Shown here: piece by piece, positions 10,493-19,845 of the stretch
How positions within the stretch are numbered: position 1 is the first letter of the stretch
Layout: each line of letters starts with the position of its first letter
DNA from: Bacteroidota bacterium
GTDB taxonomy: Bacteria > Bacteroidota > Bacteroidia > Chitinophagales > Chitinophagaceae
Direction: 5' to 3'
NCBI GenBank assembly: GCA_947456625.1
Contig: CANGQJ010000007.1
Location: 55,176 to 119,175 of the forward strand
Length of the DNA stretch: 64,000 nt
Notes under the pieces: model-generated
What the model saw: only the letters and a program-made list of their open reading frames with translations
Database searches by the model: none
Told to the model about the DNA's origin: nothing
Position numbers and translations under genes: made by a program

Positions 10493-12600
10493 TAGTTTAG
10501 TTGAATTTGAATTTGTTGTCCTTTAATAATGGGCTGTCCTTGTGCAATACTTTGTGCTACCACCTTTCCTTTACCTAAGCACTTAACAAGCAATCCCTTT
10601 TTCTCACATATCCATAATGCATCTTGTAATTTCATACCAACTATATTTGGCATAGCAGTATCAGCCAACTGTTGTATAGCTGCTTTCATATTTTGGCCTG
10701 CACCTTGCAACATAACCCACTCGTTATTTAAAGAAGAATCCTTAAATGGTATTACAATATTTTTAGAAATAGCTTTTAATGCATTTTTAGAAACACTAAA
10801 AGTAAATTGTTGACTGTCTTTTAATTTAAACGAAGTAGCAAGCTCCATTTTATTTTGTATATAAGTAGAGTATAACCTGTCAGCAATTTCTTTCCAAACT
10901 GGACCCGCTACCGATGCTCCAAAGTGATTGGCAGCATGAGGATGATTAATAATAATAACAGCAATAGTATACTGCGGATTGTCTGCTGGAAAATATCCTA
11001 CAAAAGAAGATTGAAATATGCCTTCGGTATAAAATTTGGCCCCGTTAGAAACCAATGCGGTCCCTGTTTTTCCTGCTACTTTATATAAACTATTAGCAAA
11101 CAATTTTTTTGCAGTACCATTAATACAAACACCTTCTAAAGCAATTTGTAAAGACTTAATGGTATTGGACGAAGCAACTGACCATGGATATGCTTTTGGA
11201 CCAATTGCTTTAATTACTCTCCCTTCTTCCTTTATGGCATTTACTAAATAAGGACGCATCATAACGCCATTGTTTGCAATACTATTATATAAGGTAAGTG
11301 TTTGAATAGGCGCAATAGCAATATTATAACCAAATCCCATCCAAGGAAGTGTGGTGGCTGCCCATAATTTATCGCCTGGTCTTGTGATTTGAGGTCTTCC
11401 CTCTCCTTGTAAATCTATTCCAGAAGTAGAGTCTAATCTTAATTTAGAAAGTTGCTTATAATATACTTGCGGATTTGGCACAAAATTATTTACAATTAAT
11501 TTTGCCATACCCACATTTGAACTTTCTTCAAATGCATGTAAAACTGTTGTTTCATGTGTACCACTTGTTTCAGCATCCTTTACTTGCTTTCCACCATAGC
11601 TCCATAAACCACCTTCGATGTTAATTTTATCTTCCAACTTAACGCCATGTTCTAAGGCATTTAATAAAGTCACTAATTTAAAAGTAGAACCCGGCTCTGT
11701 AACGCGCGTTGCATAATTTAAATTCTCGGAATAAACACCTTCGCCCATTTTACCTAAGTTTGCAATGGCTTTAATTTTCCCTGTTTTAACCTCCATTACC
11801 ATAGCTACACCTGTTTGTGCTGCGTTGGCAATCATCATTTTGTTAAGTGCCTTTTCCGTTACTTGCTGAATAAATACATCAATATTGCTCACAATATCCT
11901 TACCTGTTTCAGGAGCTACTTCAAATTCACCTTCCTGAACCGGAACAGTAACTCCTCCTGCAATGGCTCTTACTAATTGTCTTCCATTTTGACCTGCAAG
12001 CACCGTATCATATGAACTTTCCAGCCCTACTTTATTTTCATCTCTTGCCAAACCTATGGTTCGATATCCAATATTTTCATAAGGATTTAATCGAGTATTT
12101 TTTTCAATTGCAATTAACCCACTCTTGTATCTACCTAATTTAAATAATGGAAAATTGGTAAGTTTTAAATATTGATGGTAATCAATTTTCTTTTTGAACT
12201 CATAATTGCCATCTTTTGCATCGTAGGCTTTTGTTAATTCTTCCTTGTATTGATATGCGGTCTTATCCTTAAATAGGTAAGCCAATGAATCACATAGGGT
12301 GTCAATTTTTTCTCTAAATAATTTACCATTTTTATCGTGCAATGGATCTACTCTGAAATCAATTAAGATATCAAACTTTGGCATGTTAGTGCTTAGCATT
12401 TGGCCATCTTCACTATAAATGGTTCCACGCTCTGCTGGAATGGAAATAATTCTCTGGTGCAAGCTATCACTTAACCCTTTCCAATAAGAACCTTGTACTT
12501 GTTGGATATAAAATGCTTTTCCTAAAATAGCAATACAAATGGCAACCATTATTATATAGCTCAAATAAACCCTCCATAATATGTCGCGTTTAACGTCCAT
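10492..12600 (-). CDS. ftsI: FtsI / PBP3-type D,D-transpeptidase with C-terminal PASTA domain
   Basis: This is the septal class B penicillin-binding protein that cross-links peptidoglycan with FtsW. The 702-residue protein has an N-terminal membrane anchor (about 12-32), a dimerisation or pedestal domain with RGTIYSEDG, and the three transpeptidase motifs: SxxK at 305-308 (STFK), SSN at 360-362, and KTG at 511-513. Unlike E. coli FtsI it ends in a PASTA-like domain (about 648-702), as in the Spo VD/FtsI proteins of Bacteroidota and Firmicutes. TAATG junctions at both ends couple it to ftsL upstream and murE downstream. Confidence 0.96.
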   Translation of the reverse strand: MDVKRDILWRVYLSYIIMVAICIAILGKAFYIQQVQGSYWKGLSDSLHQRIISIPAERGTIYSEDGQMLSTNMPKFDILIDFRVDPLHDKNGKLFREKIDTLCDSLAYLFKDKTAYQYKEELTKAYDAKDGNYEFKKKIDYHQYLKLTNFPLFKLGRYKSGLIAIEKNTRLNPYENIGYRTIGLARDENKVGLESSYDTVLAGQNGRQLVRAIAGGVTVPVQEGEFEVAPETGKDIVSNIDVFIQQVTEKALNKMMIANAAQTGVAMVMEVKTGKIKAIANLGKMGEGVYSENLNYATRVTEPGSTFKLVTLLNALEHGVKLEDKINIEGGLWSYGGKQVKDAETSGTHETTVLHAFEESSNVGMAKLIVNNFVPNPQVYYKQLSKLRLDSTSGIDLQGEGRPQITRPGDKLWAATTLPWMGFGYNIAIAPIQTLTLYNSIANNGVMMRPYLVNAIKEEGRVIKAIGPKAYPWSVASSNTIKSLQIALEGVCINGTAKKLFANSLYKVAGKTGTALVSNGAKFYTEGIFQSSFVGYFPADNPQYTIAVIIINHPHAANHFGASVAGPVWKEIADRLYSTYIQNKMELATSFKLKDSQQFTFSVSKNALKAISKNIVIPFKDSSLNNEWVMLQGAGQNMKAAIQQLADTAMPNIVGMKLQDALWICEKKGLLVKCLGKGKVVAQSIAQGQPIIKGQQIQIQLN

Positions 12601-12950
12601 TATTTTGAAGCAGTTTGATTGTTAGGAAATCGGTTTTCAATTGGAATTCGAAGTGGCATTTCTTTTGCAACACCAAGACCATAAGGCTCCATAGCGCTTT
12701 CAATTTCTGTGGCTCTACTTCGACGCATTAAATCGGCCTTCAAAGTTTTATACTCAAATTGTAATTCCTTAATTTGCTTTTGTGAATTGTTGATCTGCCT
12801 TACTGTTTTGTCGGCAAGATGCCCGTTTGCTATATAAAGTATAGCAATGAAAGCCAGGAAGAGGAAGAATGGAATGTTCATGACAATCCACTGATAGTTA
12901 AGAATACTTTTAAGTGTATTCTTAGGGGCTTGTTTTTCGGGTACGGACAT
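12600..12950 (-). CDS. ftsL: FtsL-like divisome protein
   Basis: A 116-residue bitopic protein with a polar N-terminus, one membrane helix at about 25-45 and a following heptad-like coiled-coil stretch (QINNSQKQIKELQFEYKTLKAD is the core, spanning about residues 54-75). This architecture and the position between rsmH and ftsI match FtsL, which forms the FtsQLB complex with FtsQ and FtsB. Sequence conservation in FtsL is very low, so the assignment is by topology and synteny. The stop codon overlaps the ftsI start (TAATG). Confidence 0.82.
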   Translation of the reverse strand: MSVPEKQAPKNTLKSILNYQWIVMNIPFFLFLAFIAILYIANGHLADKTVRQINNSQKQIKELQFEYKTLKADLMRRSRATEIESAMEPYGLGVAKEMPLRIPIENRFPNNQTASK

Positions 12951-12955
12951 ACGGT

Positions 12956-13885
12956 TTATAATCTTTCGGCAGCACGCAGTTTTGCGCTTCTGCTTCGATT
13001 GTTTTCTTTCATCTCTTTTTCAGAAGCCACTACAGGTTTTTTTGTAATGATCTTCCAAATCACTTCTCTAGGGTTGGAGAGAAATGGATTGTTTTTATTT
13101 TCTTCTTCGGGCGCTACTTTAAAAGCATTCTTTACAATTCTGTCTTCAATGGAATGAAATGTAATAATCACTGCACGTCCACCTGGTTTAATCACCATAG
13201 GTAATTGTGCAAGGAACTCTTCTAACACTTCCATTTCTTCATTTACAACAATTCGAATGGCTTGAAAAACCTGCGCCCAATATTTATTAGGATTTCCTTT
13301 TACTACAGCAGCAATAAGTGTTTTAAAATCCTGTACCGTGTTAAGTTTAACATGCTTGCGATTGTCAACAATATGTTTTGCTAAAGTTTTCGAGTTCGTC
13401 ACTTCACCATACTGTTCAAACATTTTGTGCAATTGTGTTTCACTAAAAGTTTCTATCACATGCGCAGCGGTTTTGTCCTGGCGTTGATCCATTCTCATAT
13501 CAAATGGTCCATCAAAACGCGTAGAGAAACCTCTTGAACCTTCGTCAAACTGATGACTGCTAACACCTAAGTCGGCAAGCACTCCATTCACTTGGTCAAT
13601 TTTGTGCAATCTTAAAAACCTTTGCAGGTACCTGAAATTTTCTGGAACAAATAAAACTCGTTCATCATTTGGCAAGTTGTTTTTAGCATCAGCATCTTGA
13701 TCAAAAGCAATTAAGCGACCCTTAGGTCCTAACTTTGATAAAATACCCCTACTATGTCCGCCTCCTCCAAATGTGGCATCTACATATATACCATTTGGTA
13801 TGATGTTAAGATGCTCCATAGTTTCGTGAAATAATACAGGTACATGATAATCAGACTTAGGAATGTTGGATGTAGGGTTGGTCAT
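12956..13885 (-). CDS. rsmH: 16S rRNA (cytosine-1402-N4)-methyltransferase RsmH
   Basis: RsmH (MraW) methylates N4 of C1402 in the decoding centre of 16S rRNA using SAM. The product has the SAM-binding loop DATFGGGGHSRGIL near the N-terminus, the conserved GVLADLGVSSHQFD and RGFSTRFDGPFDMRMD blocks, and the C-terminal SFHSIEDR region (TFHSIEDRIVK). I start it at the ATG at 13885 (309 residues). A GTG one codon upstream is possible. It follows the mraZ stop after 9 bases, in the usual second position of the dcw cluster. Confidence 0.96.
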   Translation of the reverse strand: MTNPTSNIPKSDYHVPVLFHETMEHLNIIPNGIYVDATFGGGGHSRGILSKLGPKGRLIAFDQDADAKNNLPNDERVLFVPENFRYLQRFLRLHKIDQVNGVLADLGVSSHQFDEGSRGFSTRFDGPFDMRMDQRQDKTAAHVIETFSETQLHKMFEQYGEVTNSKTLAKHIVDNRKHVKLNTVQDFKTLIAAVVKGNPNKYWAQVFQAIRIVVNEEMEVLEEFLAQLPMVIKPGGRAVIITFHSIEDRIVKNAFKVAPEEENKNNPFLSNPREVIWKIITKKPVVASEKEMKENNRSRSAKLRAAERL

Positions 13886-13894
13886 CACTTTTCC

Positions 13895-14353
13895 TTAATC
13901 GTTTTTAAGATTACCTGACATTACTTCTTGCGCCAGATTACTAAATTCATCTGCAGAGAAATCCTCAAAGAGCTTTTTATAAGAACTCGCATCCCAGATC
14001 TCGAAACGGTCTAATGCAGCAGCTAACACTATCTCTTTACCAGGCAAAGCAAACTCTCTTAAAGTTGGAGGTAATAATAAACGGCCTGCGCTGTCCATTT
14101 CTACTTCGGTTGCTCCACCTAAAAATTGACGTCTAAACTGACGCACTTTAGGATCAAAGTCATTCAACTGGCTAATCTTATCTAATATCTTTTGCCAGCT
14201 TCCAATTGGATAAAGTGTCAAGCACTTTTCAAATCCTCTACTAACAATAAAGCGTGTCTCCCCTTCCGCTAGCTGTTTTTTCAAACTGCCGGGAACTAGG
14301 AAACGCCCTTTAGCGTCGATAGTTGATTGATATTCTCCGTGAAAGCCTGTCAT
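13895..14353 (-). CDS. mraZ: Transcriptional regulator MraZ
   Basis: MraZ is an AbrB-fold DNA-binding protein that controls its own dcw operon. The 152-residue product has two SpoVT/AbrB-like half-domains, seen as DAKGRFLVP near residues 14-22 and DSAGRLLLP near 86-94. It is the first gene of the minus-strand division cluster, and 10-bp-spaced binding boxes lie 24 to 61 bases upstream of its ATG, which fits autoregulation. Length and motifs are normal for the family. Confidence 0.97.
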   Translation of the reverse strand: MTGFHGEYQSTIDAKGRFLVPGSLKKQLAEGETRFIVSRGFEKCLTLYPIGSWQKILDKISQLNDFDPKVRQFRRQFLGGATEVEMDSAGRLLLPPTLREFALPGKEIVLAAALDRFEIWDASSYKKLFEDFSADEFSNLAQEVMSGNLKND

Positions 14354-14376
14354 TGTTAATAATTAGTGTGATTTTT

Positions 14377-14414
14377 ACCACTTGTTCACACAAAATAACA
14401 CTTTTTACCACTTT
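14377..14414 (-). promoter_or_regulatory. Four-copy MraZ box array upstream of mraZ
   Basis: Read on the minus strand, four octamer-like boxes of the form AAAGTGGT / AAAGTGTT / TTTGTGTG / CAAGTGGT recur with their GTG cores at 14411-14409, 14401-14399, 14391-14389 and 14381-14379, exactly 10 bp apart. Known MraZ proteins bind tandem repeats in front of mraZ, with TGGGn units in enterobacteria and AAAGTG(T/G) units in mycoplasmas. The spacing puts all boxes on one face of the helix. The sites lie between the proposed -7 element and the ATG, a position suited to repression. Binding by MraZ is inferred. Confidence 0.75.
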
Positions 14415-14420
14415 TAATAG

Positions 14421-14448
14421 CAAAATAGACCTTTCTAGTTTTCCACAA
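14421..14448 (-). promoter_or_regulatory. Probable promoter of the dcw cluster
   Basis: On the minus strand TATTTTG (14427-14421) resembles the Bacteroidota -7 element TAnnTTTG with one base missing, and a TTG at 14448-14446 lies 18 bases further upstream as a possible -33 element. It precedes the MraZ boxes directly. The match is imperfect, so this is a suggestion. Confidence 0.4.
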
Positions 14449-14594
14449 GAAATGAACCGGCCGGATAGTGTTACTGGCAAAGGCTTTGAGCAAATTTTGC
14501 CCAAATTTGACGGTTTTTGTATGTTAAATGCTGTGGAAAACCCCCATTTTAAGGTTTATAACTGGTGAATTAGCTATAAAAGCAAGGCAAAATG

Positions 14595-14602
14595 TACCTT
14601 TG
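14595..14602 (+). promoter_or_regulatory. -7 promoter element of queA
   Basis: TACCTTTG is a perfect match to the Bacteroidota -7 consensus TAnnTTTG. It ends only three bases before the chosen queA ATG at 14606, so the transcript would be leaderless or nearly so. No convincing -33 TTG is visible. Confidence 0.65.
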
Positions 14603-14605
14603 GGC

Positions 14606-15895
14606 ATGTTTTCTAAACCTGCAATTGCTATTGGGGACTTTGATTACCCACTTCCAGATGAACAAATAGCTTATACGCCAGCTCCTAACAGGGCTGATAG
14701 TAAATTATTGGTATGGGATCAAGACATTATAGCTGAAAATACCTATTCCAATATCGCTAGCTATATTCCCGAGCAATCCACTTTAATATTTAATAATAGC
14801 AAAGTAATTGCTGCTAGATTATTGTTTGAAAAAAATAATGAACACACCAATAACCATGCACAAAAACAAAGTATTATTGAAATATTTTGCTTAGAACCAA
14901 CTCAAGATTATACCCCAGTATTACTTGCAATGCAAGCAACCAATAAAGTTTCGTGGAACTGTTTAGTAGGTGGTGCAAAAAAATGGAAAGAGGAAATAAT
15001 AGTAAAAGAAATAAATATTAATAACAATACTATTTATTTTAATGCAAAAAAAATACAACAAGAAAACGGAAAATTTGTAATTGAATTTTCTTGGAACAAT
15101 AACAGTATCACTTTTTCTGAAATACTTACAGCTATTGGCAAAATACCACTGCCGCCTTATATTCAGCGAGCAGCAAACCAGCAAGACATTGAAAGGTATC
15201 AAACCACGTATGCCATGGAGGAAGGATCGGTAGCAGCACCTACTGCAGGACTACATTTTAACAAAGCTGTTTTTGAAAGTTTAGATCAAAAAAAGATTCA
15301 TCAACAGTATTTGACACTTCATGTAGGTGCTGGAACTTTTATGCCAGTTAAGTCAGAGACAATAGATCAACATGAAATGCATGCAGAATTTATTGAAGTG
15401 GATTTTAGTTTAATTGAATACATCTATAATAACAATCAAAGTATTGAACAACCTATTGTTGCCGTGGGCACTACTAGCATACGCACTATTGAATCGGTGT
15501 ATTGGTTAGGAGTAAAAATAAGCCAAAGTCATAAAAAAAATATTGCATTAAGCCCAAACGAATTAACTCTTAGCCAATGGGAGGCCTATGAGTTAGCCAT
15601 TGCGCAATTGAGCGTTAAGGAGTCAATGCATGTACTTATGCTTTGGATGCAGTTAAACCAAATTAATAAGCTAATTGCAAAAACACAACTCATGGTTACG
15701 CCTGGTTATACTTTTAAAGTGTGTAAAGGGCTAATAACCAATTTTCATCAGCCCAAGTCTACACTGCTTTTAATTATTGCTGCAATTACAGGAAATCAAT
15801 GGAGAGATGTTTACACGCATGCACTAAAAAACAAATACCGTTTTTTAAGCTACGGAGATGGATGTTTGTTTTGGATTAAACAACAGGAAGTGTAA
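14606..15895 (+). CDS. queA: tRNA ribosyltransferase-isomerase QueA
   Basis: QueA transfers and isomerises the ribosyl part of SAM onto preQ1 in tRNA to form epoxyqueuosine in the queuosine pathway. The protein has the family blocks FDYPLPDEQIA, ADSKLL, LIFNNSKVIAARL, the GSVAAPTAGLHF signature and a C-terminal LITNFHQPKSTLL motif. An ATG at 14528 would extend the frame by 26 residues, but homologues begin at about the DFDYPLP block and a -7 promoter element lies just in front of 14606, so I start there (429 residues). Its last 20 bases overlap the convergent sensor kinase gene. Confidence 0.93.
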   Translation: MFSKPAIAIGDFDYPLPDEQIAYTPAPNRADSKLLVWDQDIIAENTYSNIASYIPEQSTLIFNNSKVIAARLLFEKNNEHTNNHAQKQSIIEIFCLEPTQDYTPVLLAMQATNKVSWNCLVGGAKKWKEEIIVKEININNNTIYFNAKKIQQENGKFVIEFSWNNNSITFSEILTAIGKIPLPPYIQRAANQQDIERYQTTYAMEEGSVAAPTAGLHFNKAVFESLDQKKIHQQYLTLHVGAGTFMPVKSETIDQHEMHAEFIEVDFSLIEYIYNNNQSIEQPIVAVGTTSIRTIESVYWLGVKISQSHKKNIALSPNELTLSQWEAYELAIAQLSVKESMHVLMLWMQLNQINKLIAKTQLMVTPGYTFKVCKGLITNFHQPKSTLLLIIAAITGNQWRDVYTHALKNKYRFLSYGDGCLFWIKQQEV

Positions 15896-17189
15896 TAATC
15901 ATTTTAGTTCCACTGCCCTCCTCACTTTCTACTTTTATTTTTCCTTTATGAATGTCAATCACCCACTTTACATAACTCATCCCTAAGCCAAAACCTTTTA
16001 CGTTATGTACATTACCGGTATGTGCTCTGTAGAATTTTTCAAAAATATGTTTTGCAGTATCGGCGCTCATGCCAATACCTTTGTCTTCAATTATAATTTG
16101 AATTTCCGCAGGTAAGCTAAGGGTGGTAATGCTAATATCAATAGTTTCTTGAGCATATTTTATAGCATTGTCAATTAAATTGGAAAATACATGTATAAGA
16201 TACTCTTCGTCCGCCTCTATTTCAGAAGGGTCTGCTTCAAATAAAGTATGAACCGCTGAAGGCTTTGCGTCGAGTTGTAATTTAAAACTATCTAAAACAC
16301 CAAATAATAAATCATGGATATCTACTGGTTGTTTGTTAATGCTATATTCTTTTTTCTCTAACTGTGCTGCTTGTAAAATAACTTCTACATGTTTATTCAT
16401 ACGCACGTTTTCCTCCTTAATAATAGTGCTAAAATATTCTACCGACTTTGTATCGCCTTGTACCTTTGGACTTTTAAGCGCATCCACAGCAAGTGAAATT
16501 GTGGCAAGTGGTGTTTTTAATTCATGGGTCATATTATTTATAAAATCACGCTTAATTTCATTTAATTTTTTTTGCGTAAAAAGTGATTTTACGGTAATAA
16601 AAAATGCAGCAAGCACAATTAATACAAATAAAACAGCGCCAAAAATTACCCATTGTAATGAGTGTAACAAATACAAGCGCACTTTAGGAACCAATATAAT
16701 TATGGTTTCAAAAGGACCAACAGGCTCAATAATATCCTGTGGTATGACCGAAACTCTGCATTCCAAGTTATTTAATTCATCCGAAAAGGCATCTTCAAAC
16801 TTGGAGCTTTTAATTTCTATATTTCCTTTTTTATCTGTTACTGCAAATTCATAATTCAAGTCCGTGATACCATATTTTAATAATGCAGCTTTAATGCTTG
16901 CATTTAGTTCGTTTTGATTGTAAATATCTGCAATAGAGGACTCGTCAAAACTATGTATATGGTATTCTTCTCCCAAGCCTTGGCGACGTTTTGGAAAACG
17001 AAGTGACAACCCACTATTCATTTTCCTACTTATTTCATTGGAAACAACAACTGCAGATTGATTTACTTTATCGGTAAGTTGATTTTTAGAGAGAATTAAT
17101 AAACCCTGTAACCAAGTAATTTGAATAAAGAAAATACCTATTATAGATAAGGTAATTAAAGTAAATATGATGGGAAAGGTTTTCTTCAT
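15876..17189 (-). CDS. Membrane sensor histidine kinase (orphan)
   Basis: A 437-residue two-component sensor kinase. It has a first membrane segment at about 5-29, a periplasmic sensing region of about 140 residues with no recognised domain, a second membrane segment at about 178-201, a HisKA domain with the phospho-acceptor in THELKTP (His222), and an HATPase_c domain with N-box NLIDNAIKYA, DKGIGM and FGLGMSY. No response regulator gene lies next to it, so its partner and signal are unknown. The 3' end overlaps queA by 20 bases in a tail-to-tail arrangement. Upstream lies the atpDC terminator, so it has its own transcript start. Confidence 0.9.
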   Translation of the reverse strand: MKKTFPIIFTLITLSIIGIFFIQITWLQGLLILSKNQLTDKVNQSAVVVSNEISRKMNSGLSLRFPKRRQGLGEEYHIHSFDESSIADIYNQNELNASIKAALLKYGITDLNYEFAVTDKKGNIEIKSSKFEDAFSDELNNLECRVSVIPQDIIEPVGPFETIIILVPKVRLYLLHSLQWVIFGAVLFVLIVLAAFFITVKSLFTQKKLNEIKRDFINNMTHELKTPLATISLAVDALKSPKVQGDTKSVEYFSTIIKEENVRMNKHVEVILQAAQLEKKEYSINKQPVDIHDLLFGVLDSFKLQLDAKPSAVHTLFEADPSEIEADEEYLIHVFSNLIDNAIKYAQETIDISITTLSLPAEIQIIIEDKGIGMSADTAKHIFEKFYRAHTGNVHNVKGFGLGMSYVKWVIDIHKGKIKVESEEGSGTKMIITLPVV

Positions 17190-17233
17190 ACTAGGCCCAA
17201 AGCGGGGTTCGTTATTTTGCTATGTGAATATAT

Positions 17234-17265
17234 AAAAAAAATCCCTCGGCTTAGCACCAAGGGAT
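17234..17265 (-). terminator. Intrinsic terminator of atpD-atpC
   Basis: On the minus strand a 9-bp stem (arms at 17265-17257 and 17249-17241, one G-U pair, 7-base loop) is followed by a run of eight T. It lies about 30 bases after the atpC stop codon. Confidence 0.85.
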
Positions 17266-17296
17266 TAATCAAAATATAATTTTTTGTTATTAATTA

Positions 17297-17542
17297 TTAT
17301 AAAACGCCTTCCACCAAAACGGTTGCTTTGTTATTAATTACTTCTACAAAACCGCCTTGTATCGCATAGGTTTCAGCAGCAGTACCTTTTTGTAATACTT
17401 TTACTTTCCCAATACCCAAAGCACTTACTAATGGAGCGTGTTTGTCTAATACTTCAAACAAGCCGTCTATGCCAGGTAATTGAACCCCTTGCACATCACC
17501 ACTAAAAAGCTTTTTTTCGGGTGTTAATATTTCTAATAACAT
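17297..17542 (-). CDS. atpC: F1F0 ATP synthase epsilon subunit, short form
   Basis: The epsilon subunit sits on the central stalk of F1 and couples gamma rotation to F0. The product is only 81 residues and matches the N-terminal beta-sandwich (LLEILTPEKKLFSGDVQGVQ at its start, then GLFEVLDKHAPLVSALG and a GGFVEV motif). The C-terminal helical hairpin that inhibits ATP hydrolysis in E. coli epsilon (about 139 residues) is absent. Short epsilon subunits occur in Bacteroidota. It lies 18 bases after atpD and forms a two-gene operon ended by a terminator. Confidence 0.94.
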   Translation of the reverse strand: MLLEILTPEKKLFSGDVQGVQLPGIDGLFEVLDKHAPLVSALGIGKVKVLQKGTAAETYAIQGGFVEVINNKATVLVEGVL

Positions 17543-17560
17543 GATTTCGTTTTATATAAA

Positions 17561-19093
<1,533 letters not shown>

Positions 19094-19804
19094 TTATTGC
19101 AAAAATTGTAGGTATATAATAGCTGCTAAAATTCCCCCAATTATAGGACCCACCACAGGAACTAGCGCATACCCCCAGTCACTAGGCCCTTTCCCCTGAA
19201 TTGGAAGTACAAAATGCATAATTCTTGGGCCCAAATCCCTAACTGGGTTAATGGCCCAACCGGTAGGGCCACCCAATCCAAAGCCAATTCCTGCCACTAA
19301 AAGTGAAACCGGCAAGGCCGACATGGCGCCCATTTCAATACCTGCAGGCTTGATAAAAAAGATGCCCAATAAAAAAACAAAAGTGGCAATGGTTTCCACT
19401 AACAAATTTTGCTTTATGTCCCTTAGCGAAGGGCCTGTGGAAAAACATGCCAATTTATCTGAAGCTTCTTTTGCCTCATTAAACTGAGGTCTATAAACTA
19501 CCCAAACAATTAGCGCCCCAATCATCGCACCTAATAATTGTGCTAAAATATATTCGGGTACCAAGGACCAACTAAATTTTCCAGCAGTTGCAAGCGCAAT
19601 AGTTACTGCCGGATTTAAATGTCCCCCACTAATACTTGATGTAATGTACACCCCTGTAAAAACAGCTATCATCCATCCAAGTACTATCGCAACCAAGCCT
19701 CCATTGTTCCCTTTTGTATTGGGTAATACTACATTAGCAACTACGCCATTACCAATAATAATTATAACCGCTGTACCAAATAATTCTGCAATAAATGGTG
19801 TCAT
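19094..19804 (-). CDS. glpF: Glycerol uptake facilitator (aquaglyceroporin)
   Basis: An inner-membrane MIP-family channel for glycerol. The 236-residue protein has six hydrophobic segments and the two half-helix motifs: NPA in SGGHLNPAVT, and NPVRD in GWAINPVRDLGPR, where valine replaces the usual alanine. The aspartate after the second motif is typical of glycerol facilitators rather than water channels. I start it at ATG 19804. A TTG 16 codons upstream would run into glpK. It follows glpK by 41 bases, forming a glycerol uptake and phosphorylation operon. Confidence 0.93.
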   Translation of the reverse strand: MTPFIAELFGTAVIIIIGNGVVANVVLPNTKGNNGGLVAIVLGWMIAVFTGVYITSSISGGHLNPAVTIALATAGKFSWSLVPEYILAQLLGAMIGALIVWVVYRPQFNEAKEASDKLACFSTGPSLRDIKQNLLVETIATFVFLLGIFFIKPAGIEMGAMSALPVSLLVAGIGFGLGGPTGWAINPVRDLGPRIMHFVLPIQGKGPSDWGYALVPVVGPIIGGILAAIIYLQFLQ

Positions 19805-19845
19805 ATTTTTTTTTATTTTAAGTGATATTTTTAAATAATTTATTT

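Noticed and set aside
12956..12960. Frameshift or gene fusion in the dcw cluster
   Set aside because: All genes are full length, and the short overlaps and TAATG junctions are normal coupling.
16333..16854. 173-codon plus-strand frame
   Set aside because: It lies wholly inside the histidine kinase gene on the opposite strand and has no recognisable domain; it mirrors the kinase codons.
17297..17542. Truncated atpC pseudogene
   Set aside because: The gene lacks the C-terminal helices, but short epsilon subunits are known in Bacteroidota and the terminator follows directly, so it looks intact.
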